NCBI GenBank assembly: GCA_944363565.1
Contig: CALVUI010000004.1
Span: forward strand, 1 to 64,000
DNA length: 64,000 nucleotides
From: an uncultured Bacilli bacterium
Lineage (GTDB): Bacteria; Bacillota_I; Bacilli_A; RFN20; CAG-826
Direction: 5' to 3'
The notes under the pieces were generated by a model. That model was not told the origin of the DNA and did no database searches. It saw only the letters and a list, made by a program, of their open reading frames with translations. This document shows positions 1-7,990 of the stretch, piece by piece; position 1 is the first letter of the stretch, and the number at the start of each line of letters is the position of its first letter. A program made the position numbers and the translations under genes.

Positions 1-218
1 TTGAATATTATGAGTCGAAATGATTAGAATTCAGAAGTTCTTGCAGGAACCGTTTACACAAGATTCCGCACACTCTCCCATTTCCCACATTTTGAGTTTA
101 TTATTTATATTAGTGCGAACTTTTCTTGTTCTATTAGGCTTGTGTACTAGTAGAGAAGCACCGACTACATAAAGATGGATATGATATACTTTAAATAAGA
201 ATAAAGGAGATAATAACT
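1..218. other. AT-rich leader region, no gene recognised
   Basis: No gene starts here. A plausible -10 hexamer TATACT lies at 185-190 and an AAAGGAG ribosome binding site at 203-209; both serve the small gene that starts at 219. On the minus strand, around 45-100, a short stretch reads like the tail of a protein and ends at a stop, but it is too short to name. Confidence 0.5.
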
Positions 219-482
219 ATGGGTTATAAACTTAGTGATTTAGCAATTGATACTATCAAATCTCTTCAAAGCGAAAGTGAAAAAGAGTTTAAACCGCAAT
301 CTAAAGAAGATATCGAAGAATTAGGTCTTGCTTTGACATTTACTTTGATGATGGCTGGGTTTAATAAGGAACAGCAAGAAGAAGTTGAAGTTTTAAAAGA
401 TAAAATCTCAAAAGTACTCGAAGAATTAAAAACACATATTGATGATATCGATCTTGATGATTTAAACGCTAGATTAGGTTAA
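219..482 (+). CDS. Small acidic hypothetical protein, 87 aa
   Basis: I do not recognise this protein. The start is supported by AAAGGAG nine bases upstream and a TATACT -10 box at 185-190. The product is acidic, lysine- and glutamate-rich and probably helical, with one short hydrophobic stretch (about residues 38-47, ALTFTLMMAG-like). There is no signal peptide and no cysteine. Its codons are AT-rich, like the remnants downstream and unlike the GC-rich core genes, so it probably belongs to an acquired segment. It sits alone in front of a decayed nucleotidyltransferase-like gene. Function unknown. Confidence 0.6.
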   Translation: MGYKLSDLAIDTIKSLQSESEKEFKPQSKEDIEELGLALTFTLMMAGFNKEQQEEVEVLKDKISKVLEELKTHIDDIDLDDLNARLG

Positions 483-514
483 AACATGAGTATGTTTTTT
501 TAAAATTAGTATAG

Positions 515-800
515 GAATTTAAAAACCTTTTAGATGTAGAAGCAATTGCATTAGGAAGAGGTTCAAGAGTTTCTTCTCATTTTGATCAAAGGTCTGATTA
601 TGACCTTTATGTTTATGTCAAGAATTCGGTTTCAATAGTTTAGATGGGATTGGCAAAACAGCATTTATACAAGGCAAACTGAATCCAAATTAAGGGTGAA
701 TCTGGTAGATTTACAGGCAGGAAAAGCAAACGGTTTTGTTTACTGATGGCCATATTCTTGCAAGAAGCCAATTTACAGAGTCGCATAAACGATAAATATT
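515..800 (+). pseudogene. Remnant of a nucleotidyltransferase-fold protein
   Basis: From 515 the plus strand translates as EFKNLLDVEAIALGRGSRVS, continuing to SDYDLYVY, and stops at a TAG at 641-643. The G-[RS]-G-S-R...SDYDLYVY pattern is the core of the nucleotidyltransferase fold (G-S, then D-x-D), as in the DUF4037 and minor NTase families. No start codon or binding site precedes it, and what follows to about 800 is out of frame with several stops. It is a truncated, decayed gene. The family call rests only on this motif. Confidence 0.55.
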
Positions 801-810
801 TCTAGGCATT

Positions 811-848
811 AAAAAAAGACCACCCAGTTCAGTAAGAACCAGATGGTC
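811..848 (-). terminator. Rho-independent terminator, minus strand
   Basis: Read on the minus strand, a 13-bp imperfect hairpin (GACCATCTGG paired through G-U pairs with CTGGGTGGTC) is followed by seven T. It lies about 40 bases left of the IS110 element. A close relative sits at 8218-8254 on the plus strand, so this looks like a dispersed terminator type. Confidence 0.6.
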
Positions 849-899
849 ACTAAACGAAATAATCGTATTACTTTTGAGTTAAGGTAATCCTGTACCCCC

Positions 900-1110
900 A
901 AAGGGTGGCGCCAAGCCGCTCGAGAAGGGTATAAAGAACATGGCCGCGCCACCCGTCCATAAATTTTAGCGGCTTGACCGTTGTACACATGATCGGGGCG
1001 CGGCCCTCCTTTCACGACCGTTGATCGGTTGCCTGGCGCCAGACGCCTTATCGGCTGCGATGAGACGGCTGGGAGGGCCGGTGCCCATTGGGGGCGCGGA
1101 CGGCAAGAAA
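900..1110 (+). ncRNA. Candidate IS110 bridge RNA region
   Basis: The left non-coding end contains strong self-complementarity. GGGTGGCG (903-910) can pair with CGCCACCC (947-954), and AAGCCGCT (913-920) with AGCGGCTT (968-975). These pairings cross, so they could form a pseudoknot or alternative folds. IS110-group elements are known to express a bridge RNA from this end that specifies target and donor. Location and structure fit; expression and guide loops are not shown here. Confidence 0.4.
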
Positions 1111-1122
1111 GGAGCTTTGGAT

Positions 1123-2316
1123 ATGGAAGTCAAAGCATTCGCCGGCATCGATGTAGGGAAGGCGGCCCACATGTGCTGCATAGTCGATGCCGTCGGCAAC
1201 GTCTTGGCGGGGAGCTTCCCCTTCGCCAACGACGCGGAGGGGTTCTCCAAGCTGCTGGCCGAACTTAGGAAAGCCGGCCGCCCGATCCTGGTGGGGATGG
1301 AGGCGACCGGCCATTACGGGGAGGCACTCAAGCGGTTCCTGGCCGCGAATGGGGTGCCCTACGCCGAGTACAACCCGGCGGGCGTCCTCAGCTTCGCCAA
1401 AAGCCGGGGAACGCATCACAAGAAGACGGATCGGGCAGACGCGGCGGCCATCGCCGCCTTCGCCTCGTCCTCGCCGCCCTCCGCGACCACTACATCATAC
1501 CACCCGAACGGCCTGAAATGCCTGGTAAGGCGCCGGAGGTCGCTGGTCGTGAGGCGGGCCGCCTGCTGGAACCGGGTCGTCAAGTCGCTCGACGTGGTCT
1601 TCCCGGAATTCGTCGGCTTCCTCGGCAAGGGGGACGCCTCCGCCGGGCGGAAGGCCCTGAAGTCGGCCTGGGTTCTGCGGCTTCTGCGGAAATGCCCATC
1701 GGCCCGCAAGGCCGCCTCGATGCCGGAATCCGTCGAGAAGTCGCTTTATCGGCCGTCGCGCGGAAGCATGAACGCATTGAGGGCGGCCGAGCTTAGGGAG
1801 GTCGCCAAACGGTCGGTCGGCGTCCCGTCGAAGGCGGAGTCGTCGGTCCTTAAGTCGGTCATAAGGGAGATACGTTTCCTCGACTCCGAGATCGCGGCGA
1901 CCGAAGAGGCAATCGAGGCGGAGATGGCGGAATCCGGCGACCCGATGCTCGGCATAAGGGGCGTCGGCCCCAGGCTGGCCGCCGCGATAGCCGCGGAGGT
2001 CGGGGACTTCTCCCGCTTCGACGACCCGGACAAGCTGGTGTCCTACGCCGGGCTTTTCCCGTACCACAGGCAATCGGGGTCGATGGACTACACCGGCCAC
2101 ATGGCCAAGAGGTCGTCGCCCTTCCTGCGCTACGCGGTGATGCAGGCCGCGATGATGGTCTGCCTCCACGAGCCGAGGTTCGCCGAGATCTACCAAAGGA
2201 AGCTGAAGGAAGGCAAGGCCCCGCTGGTCGCGAGGAGCCACGTCGCCAAGCGGCTCCTCCGGATCGTCTGGGCCCTCGAGACCAAGGGCCTTGCCTTCGA
2301 TCCGTCCAAGATATAG
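1123..2316 (+). CDS. IS110-family transposase (DEDD recombinase), 397 aa
   Basis: The transposase cuts and rejoins DNA for the IS110 element. The N-terminal RuvC-like DEDD domain shows D10 (AGIDVGK), E60 (VGMEATGHYG) and D103/D106 (KKTDRADA). The C-terminal Transposase_20 domain carries the helix-hairpin region GVGPRLAAAIAAE and the block RFDDPDKLVSYAGLFP...QSGS, whose serine near residue 317 is the expected nucleophile. I chose the ATG at 1123 because AGAAAGGAG precedes it and homology begins there; the frame stays open upstream to 1021. Length is normal for the family, about 400 aa, and no frameshift is seen. It is probably intact. Confidence 0.9.
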   Translation: MEVKAFAGIDVGKAAHMCCIVDAVGNVLAGSFPFANDAEGFSKLLAELRKAGRPILVGMEATGHYGEALKRFLAANGVPYAEYNPAGVLSFAKSRGTHHKKTDRADAAAIAAFASSSPPSATTTSYHPNGLKCLVRRRRSLVVRRAACWNRVVKSLDVVFPEFVGFLGKGDASAGRKALKSAWVLRLLRKCPSARKAASMPESVEKSLYRPSRGSMNALRAAELREVAKRSVGVPSKAESSVLKSVIREIRFLDSEIAATEEAIEAEMAESGDPMLGIRGVGPRLAAAIAAEVGDFSRFDDPDKLVSYAGLFPYHRQSGSMDYTGHMAKRSSPFLRYAVMQAAMMVCLHEPRFAEIYQRKLKEGKAPLVARSHVAKRLLRIVWALETKGLAFDPSKI

Positions 2317-2412
2317 GCCGAACCACCGGGCCCATCCAGAAAAATCGCCTGCGGGCGGGCTTTTCGGCATGGGCAAAAACGCGGGTCCTCAAAAATAATG
2401 GTTGTCATGTGT

Positions 2413-2889
2413 TTAAATTTGGAAGTTGGATGATTCCTTTTGCAGATTTACCATCTTATTAAATTCCCCTTTTCTTTCTATTAGGTCGCACGGATTTCCT
2501 TCTTCGACTATTGTTCCTTTGTCTAGAACTATAACCTTATCGGCATTTTCGATGGTACGCATCCTATGGGCGATAACGACCACGGTCTTCCCTTTCGTCG
2601 CATTCGATATTGCCTCTTGAACGATGGTTTCGTTTTCAGCGTCCAAAGATGCCGTTGCCTCATCAAGAAGAACAATAGGAGCATCCTTTAGCAAAGCTCT
2701 CGCAATCGAAATCCTTTGTCTTTCGCCTCCACTTAATTCAGCGCCATTTTCGCCGATATATGTGTTGTAGCCGTTAGGTAGCTTTGATACGAACTCATCG
2801 CAATTGGCTTTTTTAGCTGCTTCGATGACTTCTTCATCAGTCGCGTCTTTTCTTCCGATGCGGATGTTTTCCATGATTGTATTGTTCTA
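2413..2889 (-). pseudogene. Truncated ABC transporter ATPase (C-terminal half)
   Basis: The minus strand encodes the last 150 or so residues of an exporter-type ATPase. The signature LSGGERQRISIARALL, the Walker B block IVLLDEATASLD and the H-loop VIAHRMRTI are present. The Walker A half and the transmembrane domain are missing. In-frame homology extends just upstream of the first ATG (NNTIMENIRIG-like) into a TAG stop, so this is a broken gene, not a short one. Its 3' end lies 23 bases from the proposed IS110 right end. AT-rich codon use matches the neighbouring debris. Confidence 0.75.
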
Positions 2890-3171
2890 TGAATTCATAA
2901 GCGTCTTGCATATAAATGTTTTGAAGTTAGCACGGAAGGGATTTTGGATTTGACCGATTTGAATTTTGAAATTGCATGTCCCGAAAGCTATCAAAACAAA
3001 GATTAGAAACTTTTGAATGTATTAGAAAGCATCGACAGAGATAGAGATCAATTGAGGGTTCACACTCAATATCTTGATTTAGAACATAAGATACTTTTCT
3101 CTTGATCTCTGTTTTGAGTTTGAAAAAACCATGTCCCGAAATCCTCCCATGGTTTACCTTATGTATTAGCT
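2890..3171. other. Intergenic debris before the WYL gene
   Basis: There is no intact gene. The plus strand gives short coding-like pieces broken by stops (for example VLESIDRDRDQLR). The decamer ATGTCCCGAA appears at about 2980 and 3131, and ATGTCCCAAA at about 4228. An 8-bp inverted repeat, AAACCATG (3126-3133) and CATGGTTT (3148-3155), lies 17 bases before the WYL start. Confidence 0.5.
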
Positions 3172-4194
3172 ATGTCATTTCTAAGTCTCAAATGGAGCGG
3201 TGAAAACCAGATCACCCCCAAGGCCCTTCCCCTTTGTCTCCTCGATGTCCTCCTCACCAATAGCGACAAGGACCATCCCTTGAGGCAGCAGGAGATCATC
3301 GACGCCTTGAAAAGCGAATACGGCCTATCCATCGAAAGGAAGGCCATCGGGGCCAACCTCAAGCTCCTCGAGGACTTGGGCTTCGAGATCCAAAAGACCA
3401 AGGAAGGGGTTTATCTCAACAACCCCGTCTTCGATGTCAGCGAGATCCGTTATTTGATCGACGCCGTATTCTCCTCGAAGAACATCAAGTCGGCCCAGTG
3501 CAAGGACCTCTCGGAAAGACTGGCCGGCTTCTGCAGCAAGTACCAACGGAAGAACTATTCCTACCTGGTCAATAGCAACTCCCTGACCCGCCGCAACACC
3601 AAGGTCGACTTCTTCTACAACGTCGAAGTCATCAACGAGGCCATCGCCCAGGAGAAGATGATCTCCTTCAAGTATAGGTGCTACGGCTATGACGGCAGCG
3701 AGAAGGTGAGGGGGAAGTACGGCGATGGCCAGGTCTTCCGGGTTTCCCCTTATTACCTGATCAGCAACAACAGCCGTTACTACCTCCTTGGTTATTACAA
3801 ATACGACAACCTCTCGGCCTACCGGGTCGACCACATGGTCTCCCTCAAGATCCTCGATGAACCGCGGAAGCCGGTCAGGGAAGTGGCCCCCGACTTCAAT
3901 CTGGCTTCCTACCTGAACGAACGCATTTACCTCTTCGGGGGAGAACCGGTGACCGCCAAGCTCTTGCTCCATAACGAAGGGGCGGTCGACTCCCTCCGCG
4001 ATTGGTTCGGGGACGCCGTCAGCTTCTTCGAGGAAGAGGGGAAACACTATGCCCGGGTTCGTTCGGTCCAAAAGGCCCTCTCCTATTGGGCCCTCCAATA
4101 CGGGGAAGAGGTCACCGTGGTGGAACCTGCAAGCCTCGTCGATGACGTCAAGAAGATGATAAGCAACATCTCCAATAACTACGGATTGGGCTAG
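3172..4194 (+). CDS. WYL-domain transcriptional regulator, 340 aa
   Basis: The N-terminal part (about residues 15-90) is a winged helix-turn-helix (HPLRQQEIIDALKSEYG, then RKAIGANLKLLEDLG). From about 160 to 235 follows a WYL domain (ISFKYRCYGYDG, then SPYYLISNNSRYYLLGYY), a ligand- or nucleic-acid-sensing SH3-like fold. A C-terminal WCX-like extension completes the usual architecture. Such proteins usually regulate nearby genes, often in defence or DNA-repair islands. It is followed by an unknown gene behind a palindrome (4239-4257). No Shine-Dalgarno is visible; a weak TATGTA box ends 6 bases before the ATG. The specific target is unknown. Confidence 0.85.
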   Translation: MSFLSLKWSGENQITPKALPLCLLDVLLTNSDKDHPLRQQEIIDALKSEYGLSIERKAIGANLKLLEDLGFEIQKTKEGVYLNNPVFDVSEIRYLIDAVFSSKNIKSAQCKDLSERLAGFCSKYQRKNYSYLVNSNSLTRRNTKVDFFYNVEVINEAIAQEKMISFKYRCYGYDGSEKVRGKYGDGQVFRVSPYYLISNNSRYYLLGYYKYDNLSAYRVDHMVSLKILDEPRKPVREVAPDFNLASYLNERIYLFGGEPVTAKLLLHNEGAVDSLRDWFGDAVSFFEEEGKHYARVRSVQKALSYWALQYGEEVTVVEPASLVDDVKKMISNISNNYGLG

Positions 4195-4238
4195 AAACAA
4201 GCCCTTTTCAAGCCCCTTCACGACCTATGTCCCAAAAT

Positions 4239-4257
4239 TGACACATCTCTTGTGTCA
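4239..4257. promoter_or_regulatory. Palindromic operator candidate
   Basis: A perfect 7-bp inverted repeat, TGACACA - 5 bases - TGTGTCA, lies 12 bases before the GTG start of the unknown gene and 44 bases after the WYL regulator's stop. Its left arm overlaps a TTGACA -35-like hexamer (4238-4243). No T-run follows, so it is not a terminator. It is a natural candidate for the WYL protein's binding site. Confidence 0.5.
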
Positions 4258-4268
4258 TATGTTTCGTT

Positions 4269-5411
4269 GTGAAGGAAACAAAAGGCCTGACAACGAAGCA
4301 AAACCCGGCCATCGGCTTCTTTTTCTTCCTCGAAGACGGGATCTACGCCCAAGCCCAGTTGGTAAAGGAAGATCAGGTTGGCTACCTTGAGCCCAAGGGC
4401 CATTTCGGCAAGCTTTATGAGTCCCTCATTCGGGATAGGCCCATGGAAGCGATGTTCGCCAACGGGTCCTATACCCATCTGAGTAGGGGGAAGGTCTGCT
4501 ATGACGCCGATAAGGGGATCCATGAGCTTTATGTTCCCGCTTCCATCATGCTCGGCTTCGACACCAAGAAGGAGATCTATTCCGAATTCGGGATCGAAGA
4601 AGATGGGCTTAGGATCATCGAAAGCCACGCCCTATTGGGCCACTATAGTTTTAGGGAGCGCTACCTCCATTTGGTCGCCAATTCCATCAAGGGCTTCTTT
4701 GATTTCAAGAATCCGAAGGATAGCCTCCGTTTTTCCTCTGACTATGAGAAAGCGCTCTTTTGGTATATCAACCAAAACGAGGAATTCCCCGAGGAACTCA
4801 AAACCGGCGATGATTTGTCCGGGCTCGATCTTACCTTCGTGGGATCTGCCATAAGGCTAGGTTACTTCGATCTCAAAAAGTGCGCAGAACTCTTCCTGAT
4901 CCTTCCTTATCTTGAACTTCCGGGAGTCGGGAAAGTTCATTTATCTGCCCGTTTTACAAAGAAAAACCATTATTTCCTCTTCTTCTGCGGGGAAATCCTC
5001 GAAAAACACAAAGACCTGAAATCCGCGTATTTCCCCTATCTATGCGAGGATTTTTCCTGTGAGCCTTCGATAAAAGACGGCCATCTCCTTCTATGTCCTT
5101 CCGACTTGGGACTAGATGGCGATAGGCCCCTATCTTCCTATCGGCTTGACGTCTATCGCCTTTTGGAAGGCATATTGGCCTTGGCCCATTCCCCAATAGA
5201 AGGCCCCAAGACCCTCACCCCCATCCTTTACGCCCCCAATGGATATCGGTATCTGAGAATCGCCAAGGAGATCGAAGGGGAGGAAGGGCGGATCCTCGCT
5301 TCAAGCAAGATTTCTTCATTCCTAAGGAAATACGGGATCGCCCTTTCTTCCCTAGTGATCAAACCCATCAAGGAAGTCGGCGATCCCGTATTGGAAGGTC
5401 TTAGGAAATAG
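4269..5411 (+). CDS. Hypothetical protein next to WYL regulator, 380 aa
   Basis: I do not recognise this protein. It is soluble: no signal peptide or membrane segment, with aromatic-rich patches (GFFFFLEDGIY near the start, KNHYFLFFCGEILEKHKD near residue 230). It begins with GTG at 4269; no Shine-Dalgarno is visible, and a palindrome lies just upstream. The next ATG in frame would remove conserved-looking sequence, so I keep the GTG. It ends 4 bases from the convergent methyltransferase gene. Codon use resembles the core genes. The pairing with a WYL regulator suggests a regulated, perhaps stress- or defence-related role, but this is inference. Confidence 0.65.
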   Translation: MKETKGLTTKQNPAIGFFFFLEDGIYAQAQLVKEDQVGYLEPKGHFGKLYESLIRDRPMEAMFANGSYTHLSRGKVCYDADKGIHELYVPASIMLGFDTKKEIYSEFGIEEDGLRIIESHALLGHYSFRERYLHLVANSIKGFFDFKNPKDSLRFSSDYEKALFWYINQNEEFPEELKTGDDLSGLDLTFVGSAIRLGYFDLKKCAELFLILPYLELPGVGKVHLSARFTKKNHYFLFFCGEILEKHKDLKSAYFPYLCEDFSCEPSIKDGHLLLCPSDLGLDGDRPLSSYRLDVYRLLEGILALAHSPIEGPKTLTPILYAPNGYRYLRIAKEIEGEEGRILASSKISSFLRKYGIALSSLVIKPIKEVGDPVLEGLRK

Positions 5412-5415
5412 GATC

Positions 5416-6123
5416 TTATTCTTTCTTCATCGTCTGGAAACGATAGACGGCGATGCTGACCGCGTTGTCGAGGTTCAAGGAATCGACGAGGTCGCTTTGC
5501 CTGATCTTGAGGGGCGTTCCCATATTTAGGAACTCCTCCGGTAAGCCCTTGGCCTCGTTTCCGAAGACCAGGGAATAGGGTTTCGCGATCTTCACGTCTT
5601 CGAGGTCGGTCTTGGCCTGGAGCATGAAGGGGTAGAGGTGGTGCTCTTTATGGACGGCGAAGTAGTCCCCGATCGTGTTGAATCTCGCGATATTGAGCCT
5701 AAACAAGGCCCCCATCGAAGCCCGGACGGTCTTGGGATCGTAGGGATCGGCGGTGGCCCCAATGAGGGCCAAATCCTTGAGGCTATAGGCCCCCATGGTC
5801 CGCATGATGGTGCCCAGATTCCCCATGTTCGAGGGTTCGACCAAGACGACGTGGTTGCTACTACTCAAAGGGGCGTATTCCTTTTCGAAGACCGCCGCCG
5901 CGTAGGTCGCCTCCTTGGCTCCCGAGAAGATCTTCAGGGAATCGGTGACGATCTGGACCTTGTATTCCTTCGCTAGGGCGATGAGTTTGTCCCTGCTTTC
6001 CCCTTCCTTGAGCTTGGGATGGAGATAGAGGATCTTGGCCCTTTTGGGGGCGTATTCGAAGAGGTAATGGACCAGGGTCAGGCCGTAGGCGATGGAGACC
6101 GGTCCGTCTTTTTCGTACTTCAT
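5416..6123 (-). CDS. SpoU/TrmH-family RNA 2'-O-methyltransferase, 235 aa
   Basis: The enzyme methylates ribose 2'-OH groups in rRNA or tRNA using S-adenosylmethionine through a knotted SPOUT fold. All three SpoU motifs are visible: NMGNLGTIMRTMGAY (from residue 99), VFGNEAKGLP (about 186-195) and SLNLDNAVSIAVYRF (about 216-230). An N-terminal substrate-binding region of about 90 residues precedes them. I chose the ATG at 6123 because a TAAAAT box ends 7 bases upstream, as in many genes here; a TTG at 6153 with a distant AGGAGG is the alternative. Whether it acts on rRNA or tRNA cannot be told. Confidence 0.88.
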   Translation of the reverse strand: MKYEKDGPVSIAYGLTLVHYLFEYAPKRAKILYLHPKLKEGESRDKLIALAKEYKVQIVTDSLKIFSGAKEATYAAAVFEKEYAPLSSSNHVVLVEPSNMGNLGTIMRTMGAYSLKDLALIGATADPYDPKTVRASMGALFRLNIARFNTIGDYFAVHKEHHLYPFMLQAKTDLEDVKIAKPYSLVFGNEAKGLPEEFLNMGTPLKIRQSDLVDSLNLDNAVSIAVYRFQTMKKE

Positions 6124-6180
6124 TAGGGGAATTTTAGGGCAAAAAGGGACCAAGGGGCAATTTGCCTCCTATCTTAGGGT

Positions 6181-6552
6181 ATGGAAATGGAACCTTTGAA
6201 AATCGGCAGAATAAGCCGCCGCATCGAAAAGGCCCTCGGGAGACTTTACGAGGGCGACGTCTACGTCAGGATCGCCGAGGAGACCCTGAGGTCCTTGGTC
6301 GCCAAATACCCGACCAGGTATCTGGCGGCGATCGAAAACGCCAAAGAGACGATCAAGGACCCCGACTTCGCCGGCTACGGGGAAGGGAGGATCGTCTTGG
6401 CGAGGGCCTTCCTAACGGGCGGGAAGATCCGTTACCTTGCTATTACCATCAAGGAAGACGGGGGCTTTTGGTTAGAGAGGATGGGAGGCCTCAAGGACGA
6501 AGAGACCCTCCGTCTACAAAGGGACATGGGCCTTAGAAGGGTAATGGCCTAA
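6181..6552 (+). CDS. Small protein, possibly BECR-fold nuclease-like, 123 aa
   Basis: Residues 45-110 (RYLAAIENAKETIKDPDFAG, then KIRYLAITIKEDGGFWLERM) resemble the PBECR group of the barnase-EndoU-colicin-RelE fold, where a helix ending in a 'PD' motif is followed by strands with conserved basic residues. The likeness is judged by eye only. There is no signal peptide or membrane segment. A TATCTT box ends 5 bases before the ATG and no ribosome binding site is seen. It is divergent from the SpoU gene and its stop overlaps the convergent membrane-protein gene by 4 bases. It could equally be an uncharacterised conserved protein. Confidence 0.55.
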   Translation: MEMEPLKIGRISRRIEKALGRLYEGDVYVRIAEETLRSLVAKYPTRYLAAIENAKETIKDPDFAGYGEGRIVLARAFLTGGKIRYLAITIKEDGGFWLERMGGLKDEETLRLQRDMGLRRVMA

Positions 6553-7241
6553 TAGACTTCCTTGTCCTGCCTTTTGAACCTCCCTCCGAAGAAGTGGTCG
6601 AGGAAGACGAGGATATAGGCAATAACAAGAAAGATAACGAGGATCAAGACCGAGGCGATGCACATGCCGTTGTAGCCCCCGTTCCCGGATATGAAGGGGA
6701 GGTCCAAGAGCATGTAGGCCTGGGGCGATAAGAAACGGCAGGAGCTCAGGACGTCATAACCGGTGATGAAGGGCTTGACCCACATGATGACGACGTAGAA
6801 GAAGGGGTAGATGGCAAAGTAAGGGGGATGGGAATAGGAGACGCTGCCCTTTTCGATGAAGAGGAGGTAGTCGACCAAAACGAATAAGGGGGAAAGGACG
6901 CTGAGGGCGATCTGCCAGGGGAGGTAATAAAGGTCGAGGGGCGATTCCCCGCTGAAGAAGAAGATGGTTCCGAGAATCGAGTAACTGAGGATGGCGAGGC
7001 TCAAAGGGCCCTTGAGGGAGCCGCTGACCCCGACCCTCCCGGTCGATAGGTAGTTGGTGGCCGAGCGATAAACCCCAAAGGCAAGCGAGAAGCCACTGAG
7101 GGCCGCGGTCTGGAGCGAATAGGTCCAGAAGGTGTCGCTGAATAAGGGCGTGGTGACCAAGGAACCGATGAAAAGAAAGAGGATGGCTGAAAGGGCAACG
7201 CTACGGTAGATCAGGCTAAAGAGACGGTCGCGGATGCACAC
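6549..7241 (-). CDS. Six-helix membrane protein, Pr6Pr-like, about 230 aa
   Basis: The protein has about six hydrophobic segments spread over its length (for example IYRSVALSAILFLFIGSL at the start and ASVLILVIFLVIAYILVFL near the end), separated by short loops, and a basic C-terminus. The layout and length fit the Pr6Pr/FAR-17a-like family of six-helix proteins, whose function in bacteria is unknown. An ATG at 7247 lies right against a TAAATT -10 box, which leaves no room for a transcript start. The GTG two codons further in (7241) has the 6-base spacing typical of this genome, so I prefer it. Convergent overlap of 4 bases with the previous gene. Confidence 0.65.
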   Translation of the reverse strand: MCIRDRLFSLIYRSVALSAILFLFIGSLVTTPLFSDTFWTYSLQTAALSGFSLAFGVYRSATNYLSTGRVGVSGSLKGPLSLAILSYSILGTIFFFSGESPLDLYYLPWQIALSVLSPLFVLVDYLLFIEKGSVSYSHPPYFAIYPFFYVVIMWVKPFITGYDVLSSCRFLSPQAYMLLDLPFISGNGGYNGMCIASVLILVIFLVIAYILVFLDHFFGGRFKRQDKEVY

Positions 7242-7282
7242 GACCATAATTTAGGCCCCACGGCCCCTGTAAGCAATTTAAA

Positions 7283-7310
7283 TTGACGGAGGGACCTTTA
7301 TTGGTAAAAT
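7283..7310 (+). promoter_or_regulatory. Promoter of the Nudix gene, leaderless type
   Basis: TTGACG (7283-7288), a 16-base spacer, and TAAAAT (7305-7310) form a good sigma-70 promoter. The ATG follows after only 6 bases (GCCCCC), so transcription would begin at or next to the start codon, with no ribosome binding site. This is the clearest example of the pattern seen across the window. Confidence 0.7.
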
Positions 7311-7316
7311 GCCCCC

Positions 7317-7838
7317 ATGGTTTATCGTTTGTATAAGGAAAACGATCTTTATCCGCGCGCCATCATCACCAAAAGACGGGAAACGGTCCGGGGCATCTGC
7401 GTCCGCGACGACTACAAGATCGCCCTCCACGTCATGAAGCGGGACGATATCTTCGGGAATGCCGTCTACCACGAGCTCCCCGGGGGCGGCGTCGATAGCG
7501 GAGAAAACGAAGAAAAGGCCCTGGAAAGGGAAATCAGGGAAGAACTCGGCTGGCGGGGCACCACCATCCGCCTCCTAAGCGAGGTTTGGGATTTCTATAC
7601 CCCCATCAGACAGGAAAACCACACCATGTACTACCTCTTCCGCCTCAAGGAACCCTTGGGGGAGAGGAACCTCCAATCGATCGGCGACCTTCTCATAGAG
7701 AAGACCGTCTTCGTAACGCCTCAGGAAGCCATCGAGCTATACAAGAACCAAGAGGATTCCCCGATCGGGAATTTGGTCAGGGAAAGGGAGTTACATTTGT
7801 TGGAAGCCCTAGTAGCCGCGGATAGATTTGGCTTGTAG
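7317..7838 (+). CDS. Nudix hydrolase, 173 aa
   Basis: Nudix enzymes hydrolyse nucleoside diphosphates linked to another group, using a metal held by the Nudix box. The box is complete at residues 57-79 (G-x5-E-x7-REIREELGW), with the catalytic glutamates in place. The domain spans roughly residues 25-150. Near the N-terminus, ICVRDDYKIALHVMKRDDI fits the first strands of the fold. The start is fixed by the promoter at 7283-7310. The substrate cannot be predicted. It is a single-gene unit followed by tRNA-His. Confidence 0.9.
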   Translation: MVYRLYKENDLYPRAIITKRRETVRGICVRDDYKIALHVMKRDDIFGNAVYHELPGGGVDSGENEEKALEREIREELGWRGTTIRLLSEVWDFYTPIRQENHTMYYLFRLKEPLGERNLQSIGDLLIEKTVFVTPQEAIELYKNQEDSPIGNLVRERELHLLEALVAADRFGL

Positions 7839-7870
7839 ATTAGAGCCCTTTGCTCTAAACTATCGCGGCT

Positions 7871-7948
7871 GGCGAATGTGGTGAAGAGGTTTAACACAAC
7901 CGGCTGTGAACCGGTCACGCGTGGGTTCGATTCCCATCATTCGCCCCA
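7871..7948 (+). tRNA. tRNA-His (GTG)
   Basis: The cloverleaf is complete. G-1 is encoded at 7871, the acceptor stem is 7872-7878 with 7938-7944, the anticodon is GTG in the loop CTGTGAA, and the T arm is GGGTTCGATTCCC-type. C73 and CCA (7946-7948) are encoded. The encoded extra 5' G and C73 are hallmarks of tRNA-His. Confidence 0.95.
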
Positions 7949-7990
7949 TATTTGTACGACATGTCTGATACATTCTTAGTCGATGACTAG

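Larger units (their letters stand above)
892..2389 (+). mobile_element. IS110-family insertion sequence
   Basis: A GC-rich block about 1.5 kb long sits sharply inside AT-rich flanks and encodes one IS110-type transposase. IS110 elements lack long terminal inverted repeats and recombine at a short core, often CT. Here TCCT occurs at both composition boundaries (888-891 and 2386-2389), so I place the ends at about 892 and 2389. The ends are inferred from composition and this repeat only. The roughly 230-base non-coding left end is long and structured, as expected for the IS110 group. The element lies between a decayed nucleotidyltransferase and a truncated ABC transporter. Confidence 0.7.

Noticed and set aside
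1048-2408. Several long minus-strand frames opposite the transposase
   Set aside because: They arise from the high GC content; the plus-strand frame alone carries the catalytic residues and a binding site.
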